Shown here piece by piece: positions 1-7,723 of a stretch of DNA of 30,994 bases. How positions within the stretch are numbered: position 1 is the first letter of the stretch; each line of letters starts with the position of its first letter. The notes under the pieces were generated by a model, which saw nothing but the letters and a program-made list of their open reading frames with translations, was not told the DNA's origin and ran no database searches. Both the position numbers and the translations under genes were made by a program. Source of the DNA: JAGTVB01 sp964624765 (GTDB lineage: Bacteria; Pseudomonadota; Gammaproteobacteria; HK1); contig CAZUZO010000026.1 in the NCBI GenBank assembly GCA_964624765.1, positions 1 through 30,994 of the forward strand, given 5' to 3'.

Positions 1-52
1 GCTCCGTCCGCCTGGCTCTCGGGCCACTCGCGACGGTTTTTTCACAACCTCT
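1..52 (+). repeat. Family A element, right end only (cut by window edge)
   Basis: This is the right-hand third of a family A element. It carries the internal CTCTCGGGCC...CTCGCGACGG segment and the terminal GGTTTTTTCACAACCTCT, as at the right end of the complete copy at 30781-30923. The left part lies outside the window. It sits just downstream of the nagZ stop codon, so it would be in the 3' end of the wall-cluster transcript. Confidence 0.85.
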
Positions 53-60
53 GAGCAGTA

Positions 61-83
61 GGCTTTTTCACAACAGATTCTGA
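61..83 (+). repeat. Decayed second family A right end
   Basis: GGCTTTTTCACAAC followed by AGATTCTGA repeats the family A right terminus with a few changes, eight bases after the intact terminus at 35-52. It may be a remnant of an older insertion or of a nested event. The rest of 84-114 up to the nagZ stop shows nothing recognisable, and no clear terminator was seen. Confidence 0.4.
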
Positions 84-114
84 AGGGTGTCTGGGTGGGC
101 ACGGGGCGGGCCGT

Positions 115-1173
115 TCATGCCTCACCCCCGTCGTCCAGGGCAAGCTCGGGCTCGCGCTGCAAAGCCACCACCGCTTCAACACTCGCCCGATAGCGGACAT
201 CGGCTGCCAGCACTTCACATTCCGCGTATCTCCGCGGAACCAAACTCACTAAGCGCAGGCTGGAGCTGGGATGGGGTGCAAAGGCCAACCGCTCGAGGAT
301 AGCCACCGCGCCCTCCCGCTGATTGCACACCAAGACCATATCGCAGCCGGCTGCCAGGGCGGCTTCGGCCCGCGCAGTGAAATCCCCCATGCTGGCTGCA
401 CCGGCCATGCTCACGTCGTCGCTAAATAGGGCACCCCGAAAACCCATTTCTTGCCTCAGGATGGAGAGCAGCCAATGCCGGGAGAAGCACGCGGGCTTGG
501 AATCCACCTGAGAGTAGACCACATGGGCCGGCATGATGGCGGCCAGGCCCGAGCCGATCAGGCGCTGGAAAGGGAGCATATCTTGACCCCGCAGGATCGC
601 CAAGGCGCGCCCATCGATGGGCAAGGTATGGTGGGAATCGGCTCCGACACTGCCGTGGCCGGGGAAATGCTTGCCGACGCAGCGCATGCCGGCGCGGCGC
701 ATGCCCACCATGGAAGCTCGCCCTAAACGGGCTACGACTTCGGGATCGCGATGGAACGCCCGATCACCGATCACCGCGCTGCGACCGCGGGCCAGGTCGA
801 GAACCGGGGCAAAAGCCAGATCCACGCCAACGAAGCCAAGCTCCGCCGCGAGCACCCAGCCACGGGCCTCCGCCAACTCAAGGGCCCGACGCGCATCTCG
901 GTCATATAAGATGCCGAGGCTCGCCGCTGCAGGGAGCGCAGTGAAGCCGGTGCGGAAGCGCTGGACCCGCCCGCCTTCTTGGTCCACGGCGACCAGCAAC
1001 CGCGGCTGGCGCAAGCCGTGAATCGCGCTCGTCAAGGCATTCAGCTGTTCGGGAGACTCATAGTTGCGGCTAAATAGGATGACCCCGCCCACCAGCGGAT
1101 GAGCCAACAACTCACGCTCCTCCTGCGTCAGCTCGGGGCCAGCCAGATCCAACATGATGGGTCCCAGCGTCAT
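115..1173 (-). CDS. nagZ: Beta-N-acetylhexosaminidase (muropeptide recycling)
   Basis: Glycoside hydrolase family 3 enzyme that removes N-acetylglucosamine from anhydro-muropeptides in the cytoplasm during peptidoglycan recycling. The 352-aa product has the family landmarks: AVDQEGGRVQR (residues 62-72), KHFPGHGSVGADSHHTLP (168-185), which holds the acid/base His, and SDDVSM (251-256), which holds the catalytic Asp. The reading frame stays open to 1257, but the ATG at 1173 gives the usual N-terminus MTLGPIMLDLAG and is preceded by a purine-rich GGGGAC, so it is preferred. It is the last gene of the wall cluster, downstream of lipB. In other gammaproteobacteria NagZ activity generates the inducer of AmpC-type beta-lactamases; no such gene is visible here. 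Confidence 0.95.
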   Translation of the reverse strand: MTLGPIMLDLAGPELTQEERELLAHPLVGGVILFSRNYESPEQLNALTSAIHGLRQPRLLVAVDQEGGRVQRFRTGFTALPAAASLGILYDRDARRALELAEARGWVLAAELGFVGVDLAFAPVLDLARGRSAVIGDRAFHRDPEVVARLGRASMVGMRRAGMRCVGKHFPGHGSVGADSHHTLPIDGRALAILRGQDMLPFQRLIGSGLAAIMPAHVVYSQVDSKPACFSRHWLLSILRQEMGFRGALFSDDVSMAGAASMGDFTARAEAALAAGCDMVLVCNQREGAVAILERLAFAPHPSSSLRLVSLVPRRYAECEVLAADVRYRASVEAVVALQREPELALDDGGEA

Positions 1174-1270
1174 GGTGCGTCCCCGCGAGATGTGCTCTAT
1201 TTTCAAAGTCCGCGTTGCGCCGACATCGTCATCATTACTCGCAACACCGCCCACCAACCCAAGGGGTTCG

Positions 1271-1945
1271 TCATAGCGTCACGTTCGCATAGGGGATGTA
1301 GGACAACAAGCGGCGTAATACCTGTTCGGCGGTCTCTGCAACGCTCCAGCGCACGCCCAGGTCGACCAGCTGCGTGACCTCGAGCCCCGCATAACCGCAG
1401 GGATGAATGCGCTGAAAAGGCTCCAGGTCCATGTCGACGTTGACAGCGAGTCCGTGATAACAGCAACCCCGGCGGACCCGCAATCCCAAAGCAGCGACTT
1501 TCTTGCCCCCGGCATAGACCCCAGGCGCCCCCGGCCGGCGCTCGGCCCTCACCCCTTGATGATCTGCCAGCGAGTCGATAACCGATTGTTCCAGCCGATC
1601 GACCAGTTCGCGAACCGCCAACCGCCGCCGCTGAAGGTCGAGCAACACATACACCAGCAGTTGCCCCGGCCCATGGTAGGTGACCTGTCCGCCGCGGTCG
1701 ACCTGAAGGACCGGGATCGACCCCGGTGCCAACACGTGTTCCCGGCGTCCGCCTTGCCCCAGGGTAAAGATCGGAGGGTGTTGCAAACACCAAATGGCAT
1801 CCGGGGTCGAGGCGTCGCGCTGCTGCGTGAAATGCCGCATGGCCTGCCACGTCTGGCCATAGTCAGAAATCCCACGCCAGGACAGGGTGAGTGTCGACGC
1901 ATCTGACACCCCTCCGGGCGAGGCGCTTCGCTGCGGGATAGCCAT
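1271..1945 (-). CDS. lipB: Octanoyl-[acyl-carrier-protein]:protein octanoyltransferase
   Basis: LipB moves the octanoyl group from ACP to the lipoyl domains of 2-oxoacid dehydrogenases and the glycine cleavage H protein, the first step of lipoate synthesis. The 224-aa product shows RGGQVTYHGPGQLL (residues 84-97), the conserved Lys in GGKKVAALG (Lys149) and the active-site Cys in HPCG (Cys183), spaced as in E. coli (Lys135/Cys169). The frame extends upstream to a GTG at 2035, but the ATG at 1945 is closer to normal family length; the start is uncertain. lipA is not adjacent; the gene sits between dat and nagZ, so it appears to have been recruited to the wall operon. Confidence 0.93.
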   Translation of the reverse strand: MAIPQRSASPGGVSDASTLTLSWRGISDYGQTWQAMRHFTQQRDASTPDAIWCLQHPPIFTLGQGGRREHVLAPGSIPVLQVDRGGQVTYHGPGQLLVYVLLDLQRRRLAVRELVDRLEQSVIDSLADHQGVRAERRPGAPGVYAGGKKVAALGLRVRRGCCYHGLAVNVDMDLEPFQRIHPCGYAGLEVTQLVDLGVRWSVAETAEQVLRRLLSYIPYANVTL

Positions 1946-2077
1946 TATCGCTCTCGACTCCCACCACGCCGAGTTCGGAGGGACTTGCAGCCCCTGGGCG
2001 GCAGCGATTCGTCCCCGGTCCAGACGCGCCGCCACGACGACCGTCGCGTACCGGGCCCCGCGCCACCGGTCGCCGTT

Positions 2078-2923
2078 TCAACCCGGCCTGGGGGCGAGCA
2101 CATGGTCCTGAAACAGGGTATAAAGCCTCTCCCAAACCGGGCCTGGTTTCCCCTCGCCGACCGCCACGCCGTCGATGGCCACCACCGGCGCCATCTCCAT
2201 GGTCGAAGCCGTCAGCCACACCTCGCTGGCTTGGCGCAGCATCTCGAGAGATACCGGCTCCTCAGCGCACGGGATGGCGGCCCGGGTTGCGAGCTCGAGC
2301 ACCAGCGCCCGGGTGATCCCGGCGAGCAACGCGGGGCCTAGGGGAGGCGTCAAGACCCTATCTTCATGCACGACGAACACATTGCTGGCAGCTGCCTCGG
2401 TCAGCCAACCCGCTCGGTGCAGGATGCTTTCTGCCGCCCCCGCATCGACGGCTTGTTGGTGCAATAAAACGTTGGGCAGCAAAGTGATGGCCTTGATGTC
2501 ACAGCGACCCCAACGGTTGTCTTCACGCACCACCACAGAGATGCCTCGACCACCGTGGTGAGGTTTAACCCGGGGCAAGCCCATGGCCAGCACCGTCGGT
2601 TTTACGTCGCGGGGGAAGGGGTGTTGACGCAGAGCCATGCCGCGGGTGACCTGCAAGTAGACAGCGGGATCCTCGGCGCCGCCGCGCTCCACCAGTTCCT
2701 CCAATATCGCTACCCACTGGGATCGAGGCCATGGCTTGGCGATCCGCGCGCCTTCCAGGCTACGCTCTAACCGCGCTAGGTGCTCCTGCAACCGGAACAG
2801 CCGACCCTGATACAGGGGAATGACCTCGTAAACCCCGTCACCCAGCAGGAATCCGCGGTCCAATATCGAGACCCGCATCTCTTGGACCGGGTCCCAGCGA
2901 CCATTGAGGTAGGCAAAACTCAC
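2078..2923 (-). CDS. dat: D-amino-acid aminotransferase (class IV PLP enzyme)
   Basis: Fold-type IV aminotransferase, most like D-alanine aminotransferase, which interconverts D-Ala and D-Glu with their 2-oxo acids, precursors of peptidoglycan. From the GTG start the product is 281 aa. The PLP lysine is Lys144 in RCDIKAITLLPN, matching the position in Bacillus D-AAT. LDRGFLLGDGVYE (21-33) and TEAAASNVFVV are also typical. The GTG at 2923 shares bases with the dacA stop (GTGA), so translation is probably coupled; the longer frame starting at 2962 would run inside dacA and is less likely. Branched-chain aminotransferase or aminodeoxychorismate lyase are related alternatives, but the D-Ala-carboxypeptidase neighbour favours dat. 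Confidence 0.85.
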   Translation of the reverse strand: MSFAYLNGRWDPVQEMRVSILDRGFLLGDGVYEVIPLYQGRLFRLQEHLARLERSLEGARIAKPWPRSQWVAILEELVERGGAEDPAVYLQVTRGMALRQHPFPRDVKPTVLAMGLPRVKPHHGGRGISVVVREDNRWGRCDIKAITLLPNVLLHQQAVDAGAAESILHRAGWLTEAAASNVFVVHEDRVLTPPLGPALLAGITRALVLELATRAAIPCAEEPVSLEMLRQASEVWLTASTMEMAPVVAIDGVAVGEGKPGPVWERLYTLFQDHVLAPRPG

Positions 2924-4095
2924 TGAAAATAGAGCCGCAATCGGTCGGTCAAGCGTTGCCAAAGGCCGCCTTCGGCCACGGCATGCAGGGCGATTAAGGG
3001 ACGTTCCGCGATCGGCTCATCGGCCAGGCTGATGGACGCGGTCCCTAAGGGTTGCCCCTTCTCTATCGGTGCCTTGAGGACCGCTTCCAGCTGCAGGTCG
3101 CCTTTCAGTTGATCGAATTGCCCACGGGGGACCGTGAGATAGAGATCCTCGCCGAGGCCGGCTTCCACTTGGGAAGCCGCACCCTCCCAGATGCGTACCT
3201 GAGTGAGCGGTTCTTGCCCCTGATAAAGCCGATGGGTCTCGAAGAAGCGAAAGCCGAAGTTCAATAGGGTTTGGCTCTCTTGAGCACGCGTATTCTCGCT
3301 CTGGGAACCTAAGACCACGGAGATCAGGCGCATGCCGTCGCGCTTCGCCGAAGCCACCAGGCAATAGCCAGCCGAGCTAGTATAGCCCGTCTTGAGACCA
3401 TCGACGGAGTCATCGCGCCACAATAGTTTGTTGCGATTGTATTGGGTAATGCCGTTGTATTCATATTGGCGCACCGCATGCCAACCGTAATGTTCCGGGA
3501 AGTCTTGAATGATGGCCCGAGCCAGCACCGCCATATCGCGCGCCGTCGTGTATTCGTCGGGATCGGGGAGGCCCGTCGCGTTCACGAAATTCGTATTGCT
3601 CATGCCGAGACGCTGGGCGTGGTGGTTCATGATCTGGGAAAAAGCCGCCTCGTCGCCGGCGACGAACTCCGCCAACGCAACACTGGCATCGTTGCCCGAC
3701 TGAATGATCACGCCCTTCAGAAGCTGCTCCAGGGGTACCGCTTTGTCCACTTCAACGAACATCCGCGAACCGGATGTGCGCCAAGCCTTCTCGCTTACCC
3801 GCACCGCATCATCGAGCCGGATGTTACCCTTTCCCAGCTCAAAGAAAGCGGCATAGGAGGTCATTAACTTGGTGAGACTAGCGGGCTCCATGCGCTCATC
3901 CGCATTGTTCTCGGCCAACACCCGCCCGCTGTGATAGTCCATTAAAATATGGGCTCCCGCCTGGATGGCCGGAGGAGAGGGAGTGAGCAGCGGGTTGCTT
4001 GCCACCGGCCTGCTGAACAGACCCAACAGCACCAGCAGCCACGCCAACGAGGATCGCTTCAGGTGAGTTAGAACCACTGTTCCCAGATCTCCCAT
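2920..4095 (-). CDS. dacA: Serine-type D-Ala-D-Ala carboxypeptidase (PBP5/6 family)
   Basis: Low-molecular-mass penicillin-binding protein that trims the terminal D-Ala from peptidoglycan pentapeptides in the periplasm. The 391-aa product has an N-terminal signal sequence (about residues 1-33, hydrophobic LAWLLVLLGLF), the three active-site motifs SLTK (73-76), SGN (133-135) and KTG (235-237), a PBP5 C-terminal beta domain, and an end (LWQRLTDRLRLYFQ) resembling the amphipathic membrane anchor of PBP5. It follows rlpA after a gap holding a decayed family A element and overlaps dat by four bases. Released D-Ala could feed the downstream aminotransferase, an inference from context only. Confidence 0.96.
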   Translation of the reverse strand: MGDLGTVVLTHLKRSSLAWLLVLLGLFSRPVASNPLLTPSPPAIQAGAHILMDYHSGRVLAENNADERMEPASLTKLMTSYAAFFELGKGNIRLDDAVRVSEKAWRTSGSRMFVEVDKAVPLEQLLKGVIIQSGNDASVALAEFVAGDEAAFSQIMNHHAQRLGMSNTNFVNATGLPDPDEYTTARDMAVLARAIIQDFPEHYGWHAVRQYEYNGITQYNRNKLLWRDDSVDGLKTGYTSSAGYCLVASAKRDGMRLISVVLGSQSENTRAQESQTLLNFGFRFFETHRLYQGQEPLTQVRIWEGAASQVEAGLGEDLYLTVPRGQFDQLKGDLQLEAVLKAPIEKGQPLGTASISLADEPIAERPLIALHAVAEGGLWQRLTDRLRLYFQ

Positions 4096-4113
4096 TCAAG
4101 ACGCTGTCAAATC

Positions 4114-4254
4114 AGAGCTTGTGAAAAACCGGCGACGCTGCCCGCTCGCGGCGTTGGGCGGTGCTCGGCGGCTGACCTATCGATCGGATAGGCTGCGCGG
4201 CTTGGTGCCGTCCGCCTGGCTCGGGTGCACTGGCCACGGTCTTGTTACAAACTT
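4114..4254 (+). repeat. Family A element, decayed copy between rlpA and dacA
   Basis: It begins AGAGCTTGTGAAAAACC, contains GCGGCGTTGGGCGGTGCTCGG and CCGTCCGCCTGGCTCGGG, and ends near GGTCTTGTTACAAACTT. The layout and internal landmarks match the intact copy at 30781-30923, but both termini have changed. It fills most of the 236-bp rlpA-dacA gap, so it lies inside the presumed wall-cluster transcript. Confidence 0.75.
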
Positions 4255-4331
4255 ACAGGCCATGGCCATCGCTTCGGCCCGGGCGGCAGTCGCTCGCATG
4301 GCTTCAAGGGATGACGCTCACCGAAATGCGC

Positions 4332-5144
4332 TCACGGTTCTGCGACGATTCGAGGCTGGCGGATCCCGGCAGCCACCAATCTCGCCGCCACATGTTCTGC
4401 TTCCGCGACCGACTCGAGCGGACCGATGCGCACCCGAAACAGGTTTTCCTGGCCACGGGACACTTCACTGAGTCCCGCCCTGACGCCCACCTGGCGGCGC
4501 AAACGCGACTTGAGGTGCTTGGCGTTGGTCAGCGAGCGAAAAGCGCCGGCCTGCACGTAGAGCGGTCCGGGGGCGCGTACCGCCCGGGTCGGCAGGCCGC
4601 GCGAGCGCCCCGCTGGTGCCGCCGTGGGGTCAATGGCGCGCACCTTGACCGGGGCCGTACCGTCTTCGACCACGCCCAGCTTCGCCGCCGCAGCATAGGA
4701 CAGATCCAACACCCGATCGGCATGGAACGGCCCGCGATCATTGACCCTCACAATGACACGCCGATCATTGGCCAGATTGGTCACCTCCACGTAGCTTGGT
4801 AAGGGCAACGTTCGATGGGCAGCGGTCATCCGATACATGTCGTAGGGCTCGCCGCTCGAGGTGCGCCGGCCGTGAAACTTCGTGCCATACCAAGAGGCGG
4901 TACCCTGCTCTACGTACCCGCGGCTGGTGGTGCGGGTGAAATAGCGCACACCATTGACCTCGTATGAAGGTGGGTTGCCGTAGCGACTGGGTGGCTCGGG
5001 CCGTGGCACGGCATCGGAGATGTTCTTCACATCGATGGGTTTACGCGGCGCACCGTCCGGCTTTGGGAGCTTGGCACAAGCCGTGAGCATAAGCGTCCCG
5101 CCGACCAGCCAAATAACGGCGGGCGTAGATGACCACCTCATCAT
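4332..5144 (-). CDS. rlpA: RlpA-type septal/lateral lytic transglycosylase, lipoprotein with SPOR domain
   Basis: Outer-membrane lipoprotein that, in Pseudomonas, cleaves denuded glycan strands. From the ATG at 5144 (preceded by GAGAGG) the 270-aa product has a lipobox LTAC with the acylated Cys23, a proline-rich linker, a double-psi beta-barrel domain (about 80-170) with GTASWYG, the essential Glu in SSGE (Glu99) and Asp in VNDRGPF (Asp136), and a C-terminal SPOR domain (about 193-268) beginning PLYVQAGAF. SPOR domains bind denuded glycan at division sites. The order rodA-mltB-rlpA-dacA is typical of gammaproteobacterial elongation clusters. The frame extends to 5177, but the later ATG puts the signal peptide at a normal length. 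Confidence 0.95.
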   Translation of the reverse strand: MMRWSSTPAVIWLVGGTLMLTACAKLPKPDGAPRKPIDVKNISDAVPRPEPPSRYGNPPSYEVNGVRYFTRTTSRGYVEQGTASWYGTKFHGRRTSSGEPYDMYRMTAAHRTLPLPSYVEVTNLANDRRVIVRVNDRGPFHADRVLDLSYAAAAKLGVVEDGTAPVKVRAIDPTAAPAGRSRGLPTRAVRAPGPLYVQAGAFRSLTNAKHLKSRLRRQVGVRAGLSEVSRGQENLFRVRIGPLESVAEAEHVAARLVAAGIRQPRIVAEP

Positions 5145-5179
5145 CTTTTGCCTCTCTCCCACCAGCGTACCGTTCACTC

Positions 5180-5399
5180 AGAAGCTGTCTTAAAAACTAC
5201 TGCGCTTGTCATGGCTGCGTTGCGCAGCGGCTCGCCATCCTCATGTACTCCCTTGTACACTCCGGTGGCTACTCGCCCCATCCTTGGGGCTCGCCCCTTT
5301 CGGGGCCAGCTTGCAGCTGTTCAAAATCGTTCCCGACGATTTTGTCGCAGCTGTGCGCCTTGCGACTCCGGCGCTCACGACATTCTTAAAACAGCTTCT
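5180..5399 (+). repeat. Family B element, complete copy between mltB and rlpA
   Basis: A 220-bp element beginning AGAAGCTGTCTTAAAAA and ending ATTCTTAAAACAGCTTCT, an imperfect terminal inverted repeat of about 17 bp. Inside are TGTACTCCCTTGTACA (5-bp arms), a GGGGCTCGCCCCTTTCGGGG segment that can form two alternative hairpins, and a 9-bp-arm hairpin CAAAATCGT/ACGATTTTG at 5322-5344. A second copy at 19262-19480 is highly similar. It fills the gap between mltB and rlpA and codes for nothing convincing. No target duplication is evident. Confidence 0.9.
5322..5344 (+). other. Conserved 9-bp-arm hairpin inside family B
   Basis: CAAAATCGT (5322-5330) and ACGATTTTG (5336-5344) pair perfectly around a five-base loop TCCCG. 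In the second copy (19403-19425) the arms are identical while the loop is TCCGG. Conserved arms with a changed loop suggest that the fold matters, although two copies are weak evidence. Confidence 0.7.
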
Positions 5400-5440
5400 C
5401 AGCACCCCTCTACCTGCTTGCCGCTGAGCCCCTTTCGGGC

Positions 5441-6550
5441 CTAGGAGTCCTGGGCGTCGCTAAACTGCTCGCGGATCGCTTGCGCCAGCTGGTATACCGC
5501 CATGGCGTAAAGCGGACTGTGGTTGTAGCGGGTAATAGTATAGAAATTCTGTAGCCCCACCCAAAACTCTGGACCGGCACTGGCCTCCAGCTCTATCAGC
5601 GCACCCCTCCCCTGCTGGGTCGGCGACCCGTCGATGGACACTCCGCGGGCCCGCATCTCGGTCAGCTCGAGATGGGGTTTCAGGCCGGCGGCGCTGAGTT
5701 CCCGCGCCTTCGTCGTGCGCAGAGTGGCCGGCAACACCACTCCTGCACCTTTCTCCCACCCGTGCTCACTGAGGTAATTGGCCACACTCCCGATAGCATC
5801 CACCGCGTTACCGATGAGATCACGGGTATTATCGCCGTCGAAGTCCACGGCGTAAGTGCGGTAGCTGCTGGAAATGAACTGAGGGATCCCCATCGCGCCG
5901 GCATAGGAGCCCTTGATAGACCGGGGATCGAAGCCTTCATCCCGTGACAGCAACAGGAATGCTTCCAACTCACTGCGGAAAAAACGGCTGCGCTTTGGAT
6001 AGTGAAAAGCGAGCGTCGTGAGGGCATCCAGTACCCGGTACTGACCGGTATTCTCCCCATAGCGCGTTTCCACTCCGATGATGGCGACGATGATTTCCGG
6101 GCTAACGCCGAACTCCCGCTCAGCACGGGCCAGGTCGCGGTGGTGAGTGCGCCAGAATTTGAGCCCGCCTTCTATGCGTGAAGGGGTGAGAAAGATCTCC
6201 CGGTATTGATGCCAAGGTTTACGCTCGGCCGGGCGGGAGATGGCATTGAGCACCGATGACAGCACTTGCGCATCGGCTAGCAGGTCGTTGACATCCGAGC
6301 GCGTGAAACCGTGTTGTTGCACCATGTCATCGACGAAGCGCTGCAACTGCGGCTCATCCGTGAAGCGCTCAAGGGCCACAACGGCACCGGCAAGCCCGAG
6401 CCCAGCCAAGCCTAAGAGGGCCACCAGGGAGGCCGGAAGAACCGCCCCTCGCTGCCGCGCCGCGCCCCTCGGTAAGCGCGCTGCGCCGAGGGGGCGTTGA
6501 TCACGCGCAGAAGTGCAAGGCCAATAGCGTAGAAGGTTTCGCAAGTCCAT
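5441..6550 (-). CDS. mltB: Membrane-bound lytic murein transglycosylase B
   Basis: Cleaves the MurNAc-GlcNAc bond in the periplasm, forming 1,6-anhydro ends. The 369-aa product has one N-terminal hydrophobic segment (about residues 37-60), then the SLT_2 catalytic domain with the active-site Glu161 in VETRYGENTG, and conserved GSYAGAMGIPQF and FYTITRYNHSPLYAMAV near the end. The start ATG has an upstream AGGA at good distance. The N-terminal 36 residues are Arg-rich and no lipobox is visible, so it is probably anchored by an uncleaved or signal-type helix rather than as the lipoprotein known in E. coli. It lies between rodA and rlpA, with a family B element downstream. Confidence 0.95.
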   Translation of the reverse strand: MDLRNLLRYWPCTSARDQRPLGAARLPRGAARQRGAVLPASLVALLGLAGLGLAGAVVALERFTDEPQLQRFVDDMVQQHGFTRSDVNDLLADAQVLSSVLNAISRPAERKPWHQYREIFLTPSRIEGGLKFWRTHHRDLARAEREFGVSPEIIVAIIGVETRYGENTGQYRVLDALTTLAFHYPKRSRFFRSELEAFLLLSRDEGFDPRSIKGSYAGAMGIPQFISSSYRTYAVDFDGDNTRDLIGNAVDAIGSVANYLSEHGWEKGAGVVLPATLRTTKARELSAAGLKPHLELTEMRARGVSIDGSPTQQGRGALIELEASAGPEFWVGLQNFYTITRYNHSPLYAMAVYQLAQAIREQFSDAQDS

Positions 6551-6631
6551 AGCTTTTCCTATGCGATAGTCGTACCACTCGCCTCATGGGCATTCAAGAT
6601 GCAATGAGCCTCAGGATACCATTTCCGCTGC

Positions 6632-7723
6632 TCAATGCGACAACAGCCGACGGTGACTATAAAGCGACATTATTACCCCGAAAGAGGCCATGACGGTGAC
6701 GAGAGATGTCCCGCCATAGCTCATCAACGGCAGCGGCAACCCCACCACCGGCAACAAGCCACTGACCATACCGATGTTGACCAACACATAGACGAAAAAG
6801 GTCAGCACTAGACTGCCCCCCACTAGTTTGCCGAACACATCCTGAATGTTCAGGGCTAGATACAACCCGCGGCTGACAACAAACAGATAAGCCCCCAGCA
6901 GGCACAGGATCCCAAGCAGCCCGAACTCTTCGGCGAAAACGGCGAACACAAAGTCAGTGGAGCGCTCGGGCAGGAAGTCCAGTTGGGATTGGGTACCGTT
7001 CAGCCATCCCTTCCCATGGAAGCCCCCGGAACCGATGGCGATTTTGGACTGAATGATGTGATAGCCGCTGCCCAACGGATCGTTTTCCGGATCCAGGAAA
7101 GTCAATACCCGCAGACGCTGATAGTCGTGCATGTAAAACCAGAGCAACGGCGCACAAGACGCCGCCGACAGCACGACTGCCGAGATCAACTGCCAGCTCA
7201 TCCCGGCCAAGAACAGCACGAAACCCCCCGAGCTGGCGATCAACAGCGCGGTGCCCAAATCAGGCTGGTAGGCGATGAGTAAGGCCGGCACGACCACCAA
7301 GACCGCCGCGGCCAGGATGCGGCCCGCCGAGGGCGGTAGGGGACGCTCTGCGAGGAAATAGGCCACCATCATCGGCACTAACACCTTTACCAACTCCGAG
7401 GGTTGGAACTGCAGTGGACCGATTTTGAGCCAACGCTGCGCCCCCTTGCCCACGTCCCCCACCAGCAACACCGCCAGCAACAAGCCGATGCCGCAGACAT
7501 ACAGCCAGGGTGTCCAATGATAGAGGTGTCGCGGATCGATCTGGGCCACGAGTACCAAGACACCAAAACCCACCGCTAGACGAAAACCCTGCCTCATCAG
7601 TAAGTTCATATCCTGCCCGCCAGCGCTGTAGAGCACCGCCAGTCCGACCCCTGCCAACACGCCTAAACCCAGCAGCAAGGGTAAATCCAGATGCATGATG
7701 GGAACGTAGCGCGCGTTAACCAT
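6632..7723 (-). CDS. rodA: Rod-shape peptidoglycan glycosyltransferase RodA
   Basis: SEDS-family polymerase that extends glycan strands from lipid II together with PBP2. The 363-aa product has about ten membrane helices and the family motifs GAQRWLKIGPLQFQPSEL (94-111), AYQPDLGTALL (151-161), and ERSTDFVFAVFAEEFG with the conserved Asp257, the likely catalytic position known from Thermus RodA. PLPLMSYGGTSL near the end is also diagnostic. Its ATG overlaps the mrdA stop by eight bases, implying coupled translation. FtsW is the paralogue, but position next to mrdA supports RodA. mltB follows after an 81-bp gap. Confidence 0.97.
   Translation of the reverse strand: MVNARYVPIMHLDLPLLLGLGVLAGVGLAVLYSAGGQDMNLLMRQGFRLAVGFGVLVLVAQIDPRHLYHWTPWLYVCGIGLLLAVLLVGDVGKGAQRWLKIGPLQFQPSELVKVLVPMMVAYFLAERPLPPSAGRILAAAVLVVVPALLIAYQPDLGTALLIASSGGFVLFLAGMSWQLISAVVLSAASCAPLLWFYMHDYQRLRVLTFLDPENDPLGSGYHIIQSKIAIGSGGFHGKGWLNGTQSQLDFLPERSTDFVFAVFAEEFGLLGILCLLGAYLFVVSRGLYLALNIQDVFGKLVGGSLVLTFFVYVLVNIGMVSGLLPVVGLPLPLMSYGGTSLVTVMASFGVIMSLYSHRRLLSH

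Noticed and set aside
1403..1906. Plus-strand open frames opposite lipB, nagZ, mrdA and the ribosomal genes
   Set aside because: They are antisense shadows of well-supported genes, with biased composition and no recognisable domains.
5148..5444. Open frame through the family B element (also 5129-5389, and the similar frame at 19301-19714)
   Set aside because: Both copies encode similar Ser/Cys/Arg-rich peptides, but only because the DNA is nearly identical. There is no ribosome-binding site, no domain, and the frame runs out of the repeat into unrelated sequence.
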